From Pseudoalteromonas rubra (GTDB lineage: Bacteria > Pseudomonadota > Gammaproteobacteria > Enterobacterales > Alteromonadaceae), in contig NZ_CP013611.1 of NCBI RefSeq assembly GCF_001482385.1, forward strand, positions 1,178,001 through 1,242,000: a stretch of 64,000 nt of DNA, read 5' to 3'. The position numbers were made by a program, and so were the translations under genes. Position 1 is the first letter of the stretch. Every line of letters begins with the position of its first letter. Below, one piece after another: positions 9,887 through 18,738 of the stretch. The notes under the pieces are model-generated. The model had not been told where the DNA came from. It saw only the letters and a program-made list of their open reading frames with translations, and searched no databases.

Positions 9887-10510
9887 TTACCTGGACGTTG
9901 TTGCAAGAAAACAGCCTGCACCAATAAACGTGGAACCAAATAGTTTACCCAGCCATTTACCCGACACCAGATTGCGTGCTTTAGATTTTGCGCGCTGGGC
10001 TGCAAAAGCGTAACTGGACAAACACAACACCGACAAAGACATAAAACTCAAAACCAGGACAGAGAACTGAGCAAACAAAGGCTCTGAGACAACAATAAAC
10101 TGCGGAAAGAGCGCAGTTGTAAAAACGATTGCTTTGGGATTAGTTAACGCGACCAGCACACCCTGACCGTATAAGCTGAGTGCGTTACTTTTAGCACAGC
10201 TGGATTCGTTGACGTCTAGTTTACTCAGCCCATGTCGCCACAATTTCACACCCAAATAGATCAGATATAATGCACCCAGGGCTTTAACCATGGTAAAGGC
10301 AAGTGCAGAATGCAGGATCACCGTGCTAAGACCAAGTACAGCTAACCCGGACATAATGAAAAGCCCGGTGATATTACCCAGTACGGTCAACATCGACTTT
10401 TTAAAACCAAAACTCAAACTGTGCATAGACACCAACAAAGCCGCAGGTCCGGGTGTGGCAGTTGCCAGTAACGCGATTGAGCAAAAAGTTATCCAGCTTT
10501 CAAATTGCAT
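9887..10510 (-). CDS. LysE/RhtB family amino acid exporter
   Basis: The 207-residue protein has about six membrane segments. The N-terminal ATPGPAALLVSMHSLSFGFK and the following GNITGLF and LGALYLIYLGVKLWR motifs are characteristic of the LysE/RhtB superfamily, which exports amino acids or homoserine lactones by proton antiport. The ATG at 10510 is preferred because AGGGAA lies 8 nt upstream; an ATG at 10531 would add seven non-family residues. The substrate cannot be predicted from sequence. Confidence 0.9.
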   Translation of the reverse strand: MQFESWITFCSIALLATATPGPAALLVSMHSLSFGFKKSMLTVLGNITGLFIMSGLAVLGLSTVILHSALAFTMVKALGALYLIYLGVKLWRHGLSKLDVNESSCAKSNALSLYGQGVLVALTNPKAIVFTTALFPQFIVVSEPLFAQFSVLVLSFMSLSVLCLSSYAFAAQRAKSKARNLVSGKWLGKLFGSTFIGAGCFLATTSR

Positions 10511-10590
10511 GGTGTTTTCCCTACAAATCATTGCTTATATAATTAGCAAAAAGAACAAATACAGACATTATCTCACCAGAAGCCTTGCCT

Positions 10591-12351
10591 TTATTGTTCT
10601 TTCTCTACTTTAGGTGTCAGAGGAAAAGCCCCATTATAACTCTCTGGTACCGTTTCAAGCACCGGCAATCGTAGTTGGCTTGTGTAGGTGTTATCATGCC
10701 ATAGCGTGACTTTTGCGACCTTGGCATCTTTAGCGGTTTGATGGGCAACCGCACCTTCCCCGTTATAATGCTTCTGATGATACCAACTGCTCGATGAGAC
10801 AACAAAGCGTAATTTGCAGCCCTTGGATAACACACGTGAAACATAATTGAAATCGTCCATATTCAGGCTAAACGGTTGACCAGGCGTCACCATTTCTGGT
10901 TTTTGAAGGCCGTTACGATACCTTGCTCTTTTAATTGCAAAAGCTAATAGCAACGGCTTATTCTCAGGGCACACTTCAAATGCGCTCGCATGAAAATCCG
11001 TATCAGGGACATTGATACTCAGCCACAATCTCGCCTGGATCCGACCCGATAGTACAAGATCTTCGGAAAGCTCTGCACTATCAAAGACAAGCTTTTCATC
11101 ATCAGCATGCCAAAGAGGCGCTTCTCCACTGAGATCAAACGCCGATGGCGCACTGACCTTACGCATAGGATCATAAACATAGCGGGAGTGACGGCGATCA
11201 GCATCAACCAGAACAGAAGGGGATGCAGATAACTCTGGCCGCTTAGTACGTGCTAAGTACAGTGTATGCCAGCGGCCCTGTGCCAACTGCTTGCTGGCAT
11301 GCCAAATACCCGCTTTCTGGATATATTTACTGATCTTTCCTTTGAGATAGCGTGGTTTACCTTTGCCTTTCAGAGTCCAGTTAAACCAATCCAAATACAC
11401 TTGCTTCATATCCAGCACGCTGTGCTCTCCCAATTGCAACTGCCCCAGAACCTGTTTTGGGTAACGAGTGCCACCGTGATCCCATGGGCCCATGATCAAA
11501 TAATGCTGATCAAACACCTCTGGGCGACCCCATTTTTGATGGTTTTGATAGTAAAGCAAAGTGCCATGCTGATCTCCATCATAATGCCCGGTCACAGACA
11601 GGATAGGTACATTGATCGCCCGGTAATTATCGGCGTTTGGTACAAAGCCCTGCCAATAATCATCATACTTTGGATGCTGCAACCAGGTTTGATACTCAGT
11701 GGTTTGATTGCCAGCTAATTTATCTAATTCAGAAAATGCGAGTCCGTTATTTTTCTGCTCTAAGTAAAGCTCATTCCAAGGACCCCCTCCGTACGAAGCG
11801 CCCTTACCTGCTTTTGATACCATGTTTAACCAGGACATAGTGTAATTCACAAAAATGTTGTTTCTGAGGGGGAAATCCTTACCGGGATAAACAGAGGCAA
11901 TGGCTATCATAGATTTTAGGGATGGCGGTGAGAACTTTTGCATCGACCACTGAACAAAGCCACGATACGAGCCACCCAGAGTGGCAACCTGACCGTCACT
12001 AAATGACTGTTTCGCGGCCCACTCCACGATGTCATAAGCATCCTTACCATCATCTGCAAAAGGGACAAACTCACCCTGGGAGTCACCCGTTCCTCGGCTA
12101 TCAACGGCGATAAACACATAGCCATGATTTCGGAAAAACTCACCACGCTCGGTCGCTTCATCTCGACCATAGGGCGTGATCTGTAAAATAACCGGTTTTT
12201 CCTCATCTGTCTCAGGCAGAAATACAGTCGCCCTGAGCAAAGTGCCGTCCGACAAAGGCACAGTGAGCGGACTAGCAGCTTCCTTTGCAACTAACACACG
12301 ACTGTTGAACGTACAAAACATAAGGACTAAAAAAAGATAGACCACCTTCAT
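10591..12351 (-). CDS. CocE/NonD family alpha/beta hydrolase (X-Pro dipeptidyl-peptidase S15-like)
   Basis: The 586-residue protein has an N-terminal signal peptide (MKVVYLFLVLMFCTFNSRVLVA) and is probably periplasmic. An S15 catalytic domain follows: LQITPYGRDE, VFIAVDSRGTGDSQGEF, and the nucleophile elbow GGSYRG with Ser128. The GPWDHGG segment supplies the catalytic His. The C-terminal about 220 residues form a PepX_C-like jelly roll (LVLSGRIQARLWLS, FVVSSSSWYHQKH). Family members cleave X-Pro dipeptides, cephalosporin or cocaine esters; which substrate applies here is unknown. It is monocistronic, and its promoter lies in the gene-poor kilobase upstream. Confidence 0.88.
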   Translation of the reverse strand: MKVVYLFLVLMFCTFNSRVLVAKEAASPLTVPLSDGTLLRATVFLPETDEEKPVILQITPYGRDEATERGEFFRNHGYVFIAVDSRGTGDSQGEFVPFADDGKDAYDIVEWAAKQSFSDGQVATLGGSYRGFVQWSMQKFSPPSLKSMIAIASVYPGKDFPLRNNIFVNYTMSWLNMVSKAGKGASYGGGPWNELYLEQKNNGLAFSELDKLAGNQTTEYQTWLQHPKYDDYWQGFVPNADNYRAINVPILSVTGHYDGDQHGTLLYYQNHQKWGRPEVFDQHYLIMGPWDHGGTRYPKQVLGQLQLGEHSVLDMKQVYLDWFNWTLKGKGKPRYLKGKISKYIQKAGIWHASKQLAQGRWHTLYLARTKRPELSASPSVLVDADRRHSRYVYDPMRKVSAPSAFDLSGEAPLWHADDEKLVFDSAELSEDLVLSGRIQARLWLSINVPDTDFHASAFEVCPENKPLLLAFAIKRARYRNGLQKPEMVTPGQPFSLNMDDFNYVSRVLSKGCKLRFVVSSSSWYHQKHYNGEGAVAHQTAKDAKVAKVTLWHDNTYTSQLRLPVLETVPESYNGAFPLTPKVEKEQ

Positions 12352-13338
12352 ATTTATGCTTCCTTGAATAATTTAGCCTAACAATTAAGTTACGTTATAA
12401 CACACCAAAAGTGGAGCGAAAACAGGTAAAGTAACGAGATAGAACAAATGGGCTGGATTAACGCACCAAGGGGCTTATCAGTATTTTAAAGAAGGTGAGC
12501 CAACAGATAGAGAGCTTTGTACAGGCCCTTTCAGAACAGACACGCTTTACTGGTGGCCCGTAAAAAGAACAGAAAGAACTTCCTGTATTAGCAAAATAAA
12601 ACCATTGACCTATACCAAAAGCTTTCCTGACGTGAACTCACAAGATAAATTGAAGCGACTAAGATGGGCACAACTAAAAATATAAATGACTCTGTCGTTT
12701 TGTTTAGCAGCTTTAAAATGAACACCCTCAAATTGTAAAATACGACAAAGAGAGGTACTAGAAAGATGACGTATAGCAAAATTTTCCCTCTATTAAAACA
12801 GTAACATAACACGCTTAATTAGGTCGCCAAAATCACTATGCCACTACGGGATGAGTATGTATATAGCCGTCCACCCTGAATGGAGCTACTGCTAGGTTGT
12901 CCTTAACAGGCTTCAGCTAGCAGGCAAGGATAATATGCAAATAGCAAAGCTTGCCACTAACGGCTACAGAACAATGCTGCATGGTTTTAGCTGGCACTCG
13001 TGTCTGTGATGCAGGGTGAAACCTTTATACTGAAGGGCTAATTGTTTGTCAGTTACTCCCGGAAACAAGAAGGCAGCTCCAGACCAGACGGGAAACACGG
13101 CAAGGACCTGTTCTGTGTTTCAAGCTACTCCAAGGCGTGCGCTGCAAAAAGCCCTCTTTTAAGGCATGTTTTTTAGTCCCCCTTAAATTTCGGCCCTTTG
13201 TTTGACTATTTCTCCTCCAGTATGTTGAAAAAAAATGCAATCAAGCTGATTTAGCGCAGCTTTTACTGTCTCTACCCATTGAATTGAGACCCTTATGGCC
13301 TTAGTATCGGTAAAAACAATAATAATAACTGTAACGTT
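12352..13338. other. Gene-poor kilobase with short structured elements
   Basis: No convincing long gene lies here. The visible contents are a hydrophobic 74-codon minus-strand ORF, a 24-codon plus-strand ORF with a Shine-Dalgarno sequence at 12935-13009, and several inverted repeats: GGCAAG/CTTGCC at 12923-12955, CTGCAT/ATGCAG at 12977-13014 and GAAACAC/GTGTTTC near 13091-13122. The segment 13020-13250 is composition-rich and repeat-like but not recognisable. Confidence 0.4.
12588..12812 (-). CDS. Possible small membrane protein (weak)
   Basis: The 74-codon frame encodes two hydrophobic stretches (ILLYVIFLVPLFVVFY and SFIFLVVPILVASIYLVS) separated by basic residues. No Shine-Dalgarno sequence precedes the ATG and no family was recognised. 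It may be a chance ORF in AT-rich DNA. Confidence 0.2.
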   Translation of the reverse strand: MLCYCFNRGKILLYVIFLVPLFVVFYNLRVFILKLLNKTTESFIFLVVPILVASIYLVSSRQESFWYRSMVLFC

Positions 13339-15558
13339 TTGAGTTCTTTAAGCCGCTTTTTCTTACTTGAGGAAGAAACCCAATCGCCAAGCGAGGTGCC
13401 TAACTGGCGTGTCAGTGCACTGCGCATTATTTTGGTGACCGGACTTTTATTGTGCCTGGGGATCTTTATCAACAGCTTGCCTGCTGCATTGGCATTTGAA
13501 CTTAACTATGTGCTGGCGCTCACATCCGGCTTTACACTCACCATAGGCGTGTTGCTTACGCTGAGTCGCAGTGCCTACCAGCTGTGTGCTCATCTGCTGA
13601 TGATTGCCATTGTGGCCGCCGGTGTGGCCATTAAACTGTTTATCCCCTTGTTATCCCTTGCTCAGCTTGGCTCTATTTTTGTTTACATCACGCCTATTCT
13701 GGCTTTACTGCTGCTGGGTAAGCGAACCGCGATTTTTTACGCAGCGTTGAATATCCTCCCGTTTCTGATGATAGTACAGCAGGTTAATGTCTCGGTGATC
13801 CCGTCAGGTGAACGCATGCTGGTAGACGGAGACATTTACATACATTTTTTATTGTTTTTCTTCTTTAACTGCACGGTGCCGCTGGCCGTGTGGCGCACCA
13901 GTCTGGCCGCCAGCCGACTGAACTTGCATATGGCGAGCAATAACGACCTACTGGCTTCTCAGAAACAAATTTATCAGCGCTTCTTTCAGAAATCATTTCA
14001 TGCCATTGTGCTGGTAGATCAGCAATTTAATATCGTTGAAGCCAATGAAAAAGCGCGCCGATTACTGGGGATCCAAACTCAACCCCTGCCCTGTAATTTC
14101 GCCCGCGTAACTCAGGACGACCTGAGCCGATTGCTAAACAACAACGACCTGATTGATGCTGACCTGAATACCTTTCATGTAGGCGAACGCATGATAGAGC
14201 TGGCGTCGCGGGAATATCACTCCGAGCAGCTATGTGCCTGGTACCTTAATGACGTCTCTGATCAGCATCAGCTTCAGCAGGATCTGCTGACGCTGGACGT
14301 CGCCCACCAGCAAGCCAAATATTTTGATGCGCGGACCAACTTACCGAATAAAACCTGGCTTACCGAGCAATTACAGGTGCACATTGATCGCGGTCAGCCA
14401 TTTGCCCTGCTGATTGCTGAAAACCTTAACAAGCATGTACTGGATTACCTGATTGATGGTGAGCTGCACAAACACTTATATGGCCACATTAATCAGGTAG
14501 CTGAGCACGACCCCAGCTTGCTCGATCAGATTGCCTATATTGGTGCCGGAAGACTCGCTATTATCATCGAGCCCGATGCACCTGTGCTGGAAGTAGCACA
14601 ACGCTGGCATCAGAATCTCGATTTCTGGCTCAAACTGGGTCAACATCAGTTCCACGCTCGTTACGCTGTGGGCATTGCCACCTACCCTGAACATGGTTAC
14701 ATCCCGGAACGACTGCTGAAAAATGCGCAGCAGGCTTGTGAATTACGTGGTGCAGGCGATGACCTGGCCATCTTTGACCACGGCACTCGGCGTCAGACGC
14801 TGGCGCGTCACGAAATGGCCCTGTTGCTTGAAAAAGCACTGGAACATGACGAGTTGCAAATTGTCTTACAAAGCAAGCACGATAACACCCACTCCGTGAT
14901 TGGCTATGAAGCCCTGGCCCGTTGGCACAGCCCCTTGCTGGGCTGGGTATCTCCTGGGGAGTTTGTGCCCATTGCTGAAGAGTTTGGCCTAGTCAATCAC
15001 TTGACACAACGCATACTGCACAAAGTGTGTCACACCTTACAGAGCCACCCGGATATTCATGTGCCTATCGCCATCAATATCAGCTCCCGAGACATTGCCT
15101 GCGAGCAGTTTGCCCGCAATACACTGGCTATAGTGCATAGCTACGGCCTGAATCCGCGCATGTTTGAATTTGAGCTAACGGAGTATAGTTTTGCCGATGA
15201 TCACAATCAGATCATGGAAGCCCTCGATAGAATGGGATTCAGCCTGAGTATTGATGACTTCGGGATAGGGTATTCCAATATTGCACGTGTACTGGCCTCG
15301 CCCATTAAGCGACTTAAACTGGACCGCTCTTTGGTCACGCAGATCACCTCAGATCAAAAACAGCAGGCGCTGTTGCTGGGGATCCTGACTATGTGTGATA
15401 ACCTCGGTATTGCGGCACTGGCAGAGGGCGTTGAAACCCAGGAGCAGCTGAATAAACTGCTCGAACTGGGCGTTAAAGAGTTTCAGGGCTACTGGTTTAG
15501 TCGTCCTGTGGCAGTTGAACAGGTGCTGGCGAACTCACACGAGGCCTCAGCCACTTAA
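13339..15558 (+). CDS. Membrane PAS - degenerate GGDEF - EAL protein (c-di-GMP phosphodiesterase)
   Basis: The 739-residue protein has an N-terminal membrane domain of about six helices (residues 25-190), a PAS-like domain (about 212-300), a GGDEF-like domain and an EAL domain (about 490-735). The GGDEF signature is replaced by GAGRL, so cyclase activity is not expected. The EAL domain keeps the catalytic set: EALARW, the N in INISSRD, the E in FELTEYSF, DDFGIGYSN, the K in KRLKLDRS and AEGVETQEQ. It should hydrolyse c-di-GMP in response to a membrane or cytosolic cue. The start is a TTG with no clear Shine-Dalgarno sequence, so the exact N-terminus is uncertain. Its last 4 bases overlap the convergent LysR gene. 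Confidence 0.92.
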   Translation: MSSLSRFFLLEEETQSPSEVPNWRVSALRIILVTGLLLCLGIFINSLPAALAFELNYVLALTSGFTLTIGVLLTLSRSAYQLCAHLLMIAIVAAGVAIKLFIPLLSLAQLGSIFVYITPILALLLLGKRTAIFYAALNILPFLMIVQQVNVSVIPSGERMLVDGDIYIHFLLFFFFNCTVPLAVWRTSLAASRLNLHMASNNDLLASQKQIYQRFFQKSFHAIVLVDQQFNIVEANEKARRLLGIQTQPLPCNFARVTQDDLSRLLNNNDLIDADLNTFHVGERMIELASREYHSEQLCAWYLNDVSDQHQLQQDLLTLDVAHQQAKYFDARTNLPNKTWLTEQLQVHIDRGQPFALLIAENLNKHVLDYLIDGELHKHLYGHINQVAEHDPSLLDQIAYIGAGRLAIIIEPDAPVLEVAQRWHQNLDFWLKLGQHQFHARYAVGIATYPEHGYIPERLLKNAQQACELRGAGDDLAIFDHGTRRQTLARHEMALLLEKALEHDELQIVLQSKHDNTHSVIGYEALARWHSPLLGWVSPGEFVPIAEEFGLVNHLTQRILHKVCHTLQSHPDIHVPIAINISSRDIACEQFARNTLAIVHSYGLNPRMFEFELTEYSFADDHNQIMEALDRMGFSLSIDDFGIGYSNIARVLASPIKRLKLDRSLVTQITSDQKQQALLLGILTMCDNLGIAALAEGVETQEQLNKLLELGVKEFQGYWFSRPVAVEQVLANSHEASAT

Positions 15559-16457
15559 TCGCTTTGCTGATCTTCCAGCGCCATACACTGAAATCTCAGC
15601 TCCCCAAGAAACGCCCTGGCAGCCGGGCCGAGCGTGTCTCCATCTTTAAAAATCAGGTTGAGCTGAGCTTGACGTGTGCGATTGTGAGTTAATGGCAGCG
15701 GTCGTAACGCGCCTGTGCCCAGCTGCGCTGTAATGGCACTTCTGGGCAACCAGGCAAAACCCAACCCCTGAGTCACCATATCCACCATAGTGCGCAAATG
15801 ACTTACGGTCCAACGTTGATCAGCCCCCAACCAGCCGCTGTCTGTCCCCTTACCCAACGCAGAATCTCTGACTACGATTTGCCGGAACGATTTGAGGTCC
15901 TCCAGCGTCAGCTCACGTTCCAACTGATGTAACTTATGCTCCGGATGAGCAACAGCCACAAACTCCACCTGACATAGCTGTTCACTGAACCCATCCGCCA
16001 GCACCATAGGCGAGATGGCAATATCAACCTTGGCATTCTGAAGCGCCTCAAACGACCCTGACAGAATAGACTCAACCAGTTCAATGCGAAGCAATGGATA
16101 GGCCTGAGAAGTTGTTTCCAGCACTTTGTAGAGCAATGACTGAGGAAAGATTTCGTCGACGGCAATACGCAGGTGGCTCTCTACGCCTTTTGCCAGAGTC
16201 TGCCCAACCGCTTCGACTTTCTCGGCTTCGTCGAGCAAATAATTGGCGCGGCGCAACATCATATCGCCCGCTTCCGTCAGGTGCGTTTTGCGCCCTTCCA
16301 CCTGAAATAGCTTAACCGATAACGCTGTTTCTATTTTCTGTACTGACGTATGTATGCTCGACTGACTCTTATGGATAGCCTTAGCAGCCTGATTAAATCC
16401 GCCATACTCCACGACAGCGCGAAACATACGCCACTGCTCAAGCGTAACTCGTAACAT
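15555..16457 (-). CDS. LysR family transcriptional regulator
   Basis: This 300-residue protein has an N-terminal winged helix-turn-helix: FRAVVEYGGFNQAAKAIHKS, then QSSIHTSVQKIE and LFQVEGRKTHLTEAG. A LysR substrate-binding domain follows, with LRIAVDEIFPQ, LVESILSGSFEALQNAKVDIAISP and GLGFAWLPRSAI. It likely acts as an effector-dependent regulator. The genes on either side are on the same strand (abgT-type) or convergent (EAL), and no divergent partner is present, so the target cannot be named. Confidence 0.93.
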   Translation of the reverse strand: MLRVTLEQWRMFRAVVEYGGFNQAAKAIHKSQSSIHTSVQKIETALSVKLFQVEGRKTHLTEAGDMMLRRANYLLDEAEKVEAVGQTLAKGVESHLRIAVDEIFPQSLLYKVLETTSQAYPLLRIELVESILSGSFEALQNAKVDIAISPMVLADGFSEQLCQVEFVAVAHPEHKLHQLERELTLEDLKSFRQIVVRDSALGKGTDSGWLGADQRWTVSHLRTMVDMVTQGLGFAWLPRSAITAQLGTGALRPLPLTHNRTRQAQLNLIFKDGDTLGPAARAFLGELRFQCMALEDQQSD

Positions 16458-16699
16458 CTCACCTTCCTCGTCATTTGACCCTGCAGGCCCTTAGTCTGTA
16501 ACTATTCTAATCTATTCAAGTACTTTTCTCTATTGACACACAGGGCGTTCAACTTTTCATTACCTTAAGCAGACTCACCTCAGAAACGAAAGAAAACTAA
16601 ATGGCCGGCACAGTTTGTCATAATTTAGTCATCTAACAGGGGTATGATGCGCCTGCTTTTAACCGGTATGTACTCTTATTGGTTACTTAGATTTTCAAC

Positions 16700-16800
16700 C
16701 TACCTTGAGTATTTACTGCACGGAGGCAGTAAGATTTCCCTTGGTGCTTTTGGCCCAACCAATAGCTGATCCACATAGCCGACAGAAGTCGGCTTTTTTC
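16700..16800 (+). ncRNA. Candidate small RNA ending in an orphan terminator
   Basis: A strong plus-strand terminator lies in a 511-bp gap between two minus-strand genes, with no plus-strand ORF before it. Upstream, at 16713-16732, is a 7-bp perfect hairpin TTACTGC/GCAGTAA with loop ACGGAG. That loop has the A(N)GGA form favoured by CsrA/RsmA. The 5' end is not defined; a TATGAT at about 16642 could be a -10. The match to any known sRNA is not recognised. Confidence 0.35.
16777..16800 (+). terminator. Rho-independent terminator, plus strand
   Basis: AGCCGAC pairs with GTCGGCT around an AGAA loop and is followed by TTTTTCTTT. On the minus strand no T-tract follows, so it works for plus-strand transcripts only, though no plus-strand gene precedes it. 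Confidence 0.85.
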
Positions 16801-16929
16801 TTTATTGCTATCAATAACCTGCTACTTTGCCAGAATGAGTGTAAAAGATGTCTGTGAGAAGATACGGTTTTAACTGGATGTCTATGGAAGCGCATGGAAG
16901 CAGGCGTAAACAGTTGCTTGAGAGGAAAA

Positions 16930-16955
16930 CTGGATGAGGCATAACAGCCTCATCC
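16930..16955 (-). terminator. Terminator of the AbgT gene
   Basis: GGATGAGGC pairs with GCCTCATCC over 9 bp around a 6-nt loop just past the AbgT stop. The minus-strand tail AGTTTTCC is a weak U-tract. Confidence 0.65.
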
Positions 16956-16968
16956 ATAGTTCAGCAGA

Positions 16969-18522
16969 TTAACCTGCCGGATAAATATAGCTAGACTGTA
17001 GACCCAGAGGAATGCTCAGGCCCCAGTATGCCAGCAAGAATAAGCTCCAGCCAATCAGGAAGGCAATAGAGTATGGCAACATCAGTGCCAGCAACGTACC
17101 AATCCCGGTGTCTTTCACATACTTCTGACAGTAAACCACCACCAGCGGGAAGTAAGGCATCAATGGCGTAATGATGTTTGAGCTGGAGTCACCAACACGA
17201 TATGCCGCCTGAGACAGATCAGGTGAAATACCCAGTTGCATCAGCATAGGCACAAAGATTGGGCCCAACAGTGCCCATTTTGCAGAACTTGAACCAACGA
17301 ACAAATTCACAAAAGCAGTCAGGAAGATAATCCCAATCACTGTCACAGAGCTTGGCAGCGCCATTGCCTTTAAGACTTCAGCCCCTTCGATGGCCAGTAA
17401 TGCCCCCAGATTAGACTGGCTAAATGCCGCGATAAACAACGCACAGAAGAACGCCATGACGATGTAATAAGACATTGAGTTCATCGACTTACTCATTGCA
17501 TCTATCATGTCTTTTGATGACTTAAAGGTGCCAACCATAAAGCCAAATACGGCACCTGGGATCCAGAACAGTAAGAAAATCAGCGGTACAATGGACTGCA
17601 TCAGCGGCGCACTAAAATCGGTCAATGCACCACTTTCACTGCGTAGTGCCGAGTCTTCACCACTGGCAGCATAGATGAGTAAACCAATACCGGCCAGCAT
17701 GACAGCAGACGCCGCGTAAAATGCCGAACGCTCTTTACCCGTCACTTCATTAAATTCAGGCAGATCGTCAGTATCTCCATCGACTTTGGTCGATGCCAGA
17801 CGCGGTTCAATAATTTTATCAGTAATGTACCAGCCAAGCAGAATGATAAAAATGCTCGACGCCGACGTGAAGAACCAGTTGTTCAGCGGGTTGACCGAGA
17901 TTTCAGGGTCGATGATTTGGGCTGCGCTTTGTGTGAAGCTCTGCAGTAAGGGATCAATACCTGAAGGGATAAAGTTCGCACTAAAGCCACCACTTACCCC
18001 GGCAAATGCCGCTGCAATACCAGCCAACGGGTGACGGCCCATGGCGTAGAAAATTACACCCGCTAATGGAATTACCAGTACATACCCGGCATCGGTCGCC
18101 GTATGGCTTACAATCGCAATCAGGATGATAGAAGGAGTAAGCAGGGCCTGTGGCGTACGCTTCAACATCAGCTTCAAGCCCGCATTAATGTAACCCGAGT
18201 GTTCAGCTACACCGACACCCAACATAGCAACTAAAACTACGCCCAGCGGCGCAAAGCCAGTGAAGGTTTTAACCATTGAGGCCAAAAATCCGGCCAGTGA
18301 ATCACCGCTAAGCAGGTTATGAACAACAATCGCTTCTCCGGTGCGCGGGTCGATCGCATCGAAACTGACGCCTGACAGCATCCAGGATAATAGCCAAATA
18401 AGCAGCATGGCACCGAGGAAAATCATGGCAGGATCTGGCAGCTTATTGCCCACCCTTTCAATGTTGTTGAGGAATCGCATAACGAAACTGGTGTCGTTAT
18501 TCGCGTTTTTCGCTTGTTCCAT
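16969..18522 (-). CDS. AbgT family transporter (p-aminobenzoyl-glutamate/antifolate type)
   Basis: The 517-residue protein has a dozen or so hydrophobic segments and two family hallmark hairpins: ASSHTATDAGYVLVIPLAG-type (IVSHTATDAGYVLVIP) and SANFIPSGIDPLLQSFT in the first half, and LFVGSSSAKWALLGPIFVPM with RVGDSSSNIITPLMPYFPL in the second. E. coli AbgT imports p-aminobenzoyl-glutamate, while MtrF and YdaH export sulfonamides and PABA. No amidohydrolase abgAB genes are adjacent, so an efflux or general role is as likely as folate-fragment salvage. A stem-loop follows the stop. Confidence 0.93.
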   Translation of the reverse strand: MEQAKNANNDTSFVMRFLNNIERVGNKLPDPAMIFLGAMLLIWLLSWMLSGVSFDAIDPRTGEAIVVHNLLSGDSLAGFLASMVKTFTGFAPLGVVLVAMLGVGVAEHSGYINAGLKLMLKRTPQALLTPSIILIAIVSHTATDAGYVLVIPLAGVIFYAMGRHPLAGIAAAFAGVSGGFSANFIPSGIDPLLQSFTQSAAQIIDPEISVNPLNNWFFTSASSIFIILLGWYITDKIIEPRLASTKVDGDTDDLPEFNEVTGKERSAFYAASAVMLAGIGLLIYAASGEDSALRSESGALTDFSAPLMQSIVPLIFLLFWIPGAVFGFMVGTFKSSKDMIDAMSKSMNSMSYYIVMAFFCALFIAAFSQSNLGALLAIEGAEVLKAMALPSSVTVIGIIFLTAFVNLFVGSSSAKWALLGPIFVPMLMQLGISPDLSQAAYRVGDSSSNIITPLMPYFPLVVVYCQKYVKDTGIGTLLALMLPYSIAFLIGWSLFLLAYWGLSIPLGLQSSYIYPAG

Positions 18523-18738
18523 AGTTAATCCCTAAAAAGAAAATTAGCCAACTTTAACTTAACAACCGTAACAATGCCAATTCAATTGTTCCTTAATCCA
18601 TTACGTGGGTATTATTTATGCGTTTTTTTGCGTTATCACAAAGCATGTGCAATTCAACTCAGCGACTATACTTGGGAAAAACAGCCAGATTCCAAGCTGG
18701 CTGATCATGTTTTCAGTATTTTTCTCAACGAGACCGCT

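Noticed and set aside
9394..11840. Plus- and minus-strand ORFs of 60-150 codons inside the GNAT and CocE genes
   Set aside because: They are shadows of the supported frames, with no independent start signals or family features.
12443..12670. 76-codon open plus-strand stretch
   Set aside because: No start codon after the preceding stop, and an open stretch of this length is not improbable by chance. It could be a gene remnant but cannot be supported.
12890..13030. GEMM-type c-di-GMP riboswitch before the EAL gene
   Set aside because: A GCAAAGC string is present, but the conserved receptor and tetraloop parts do not follow in the right order or spacing.
13049..13240. 63-codon basic minus-strand ORF in the gene-poor kilobase
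   Set aside because: No start signal, and composition typical of a chance frame in repeat-like DNA.
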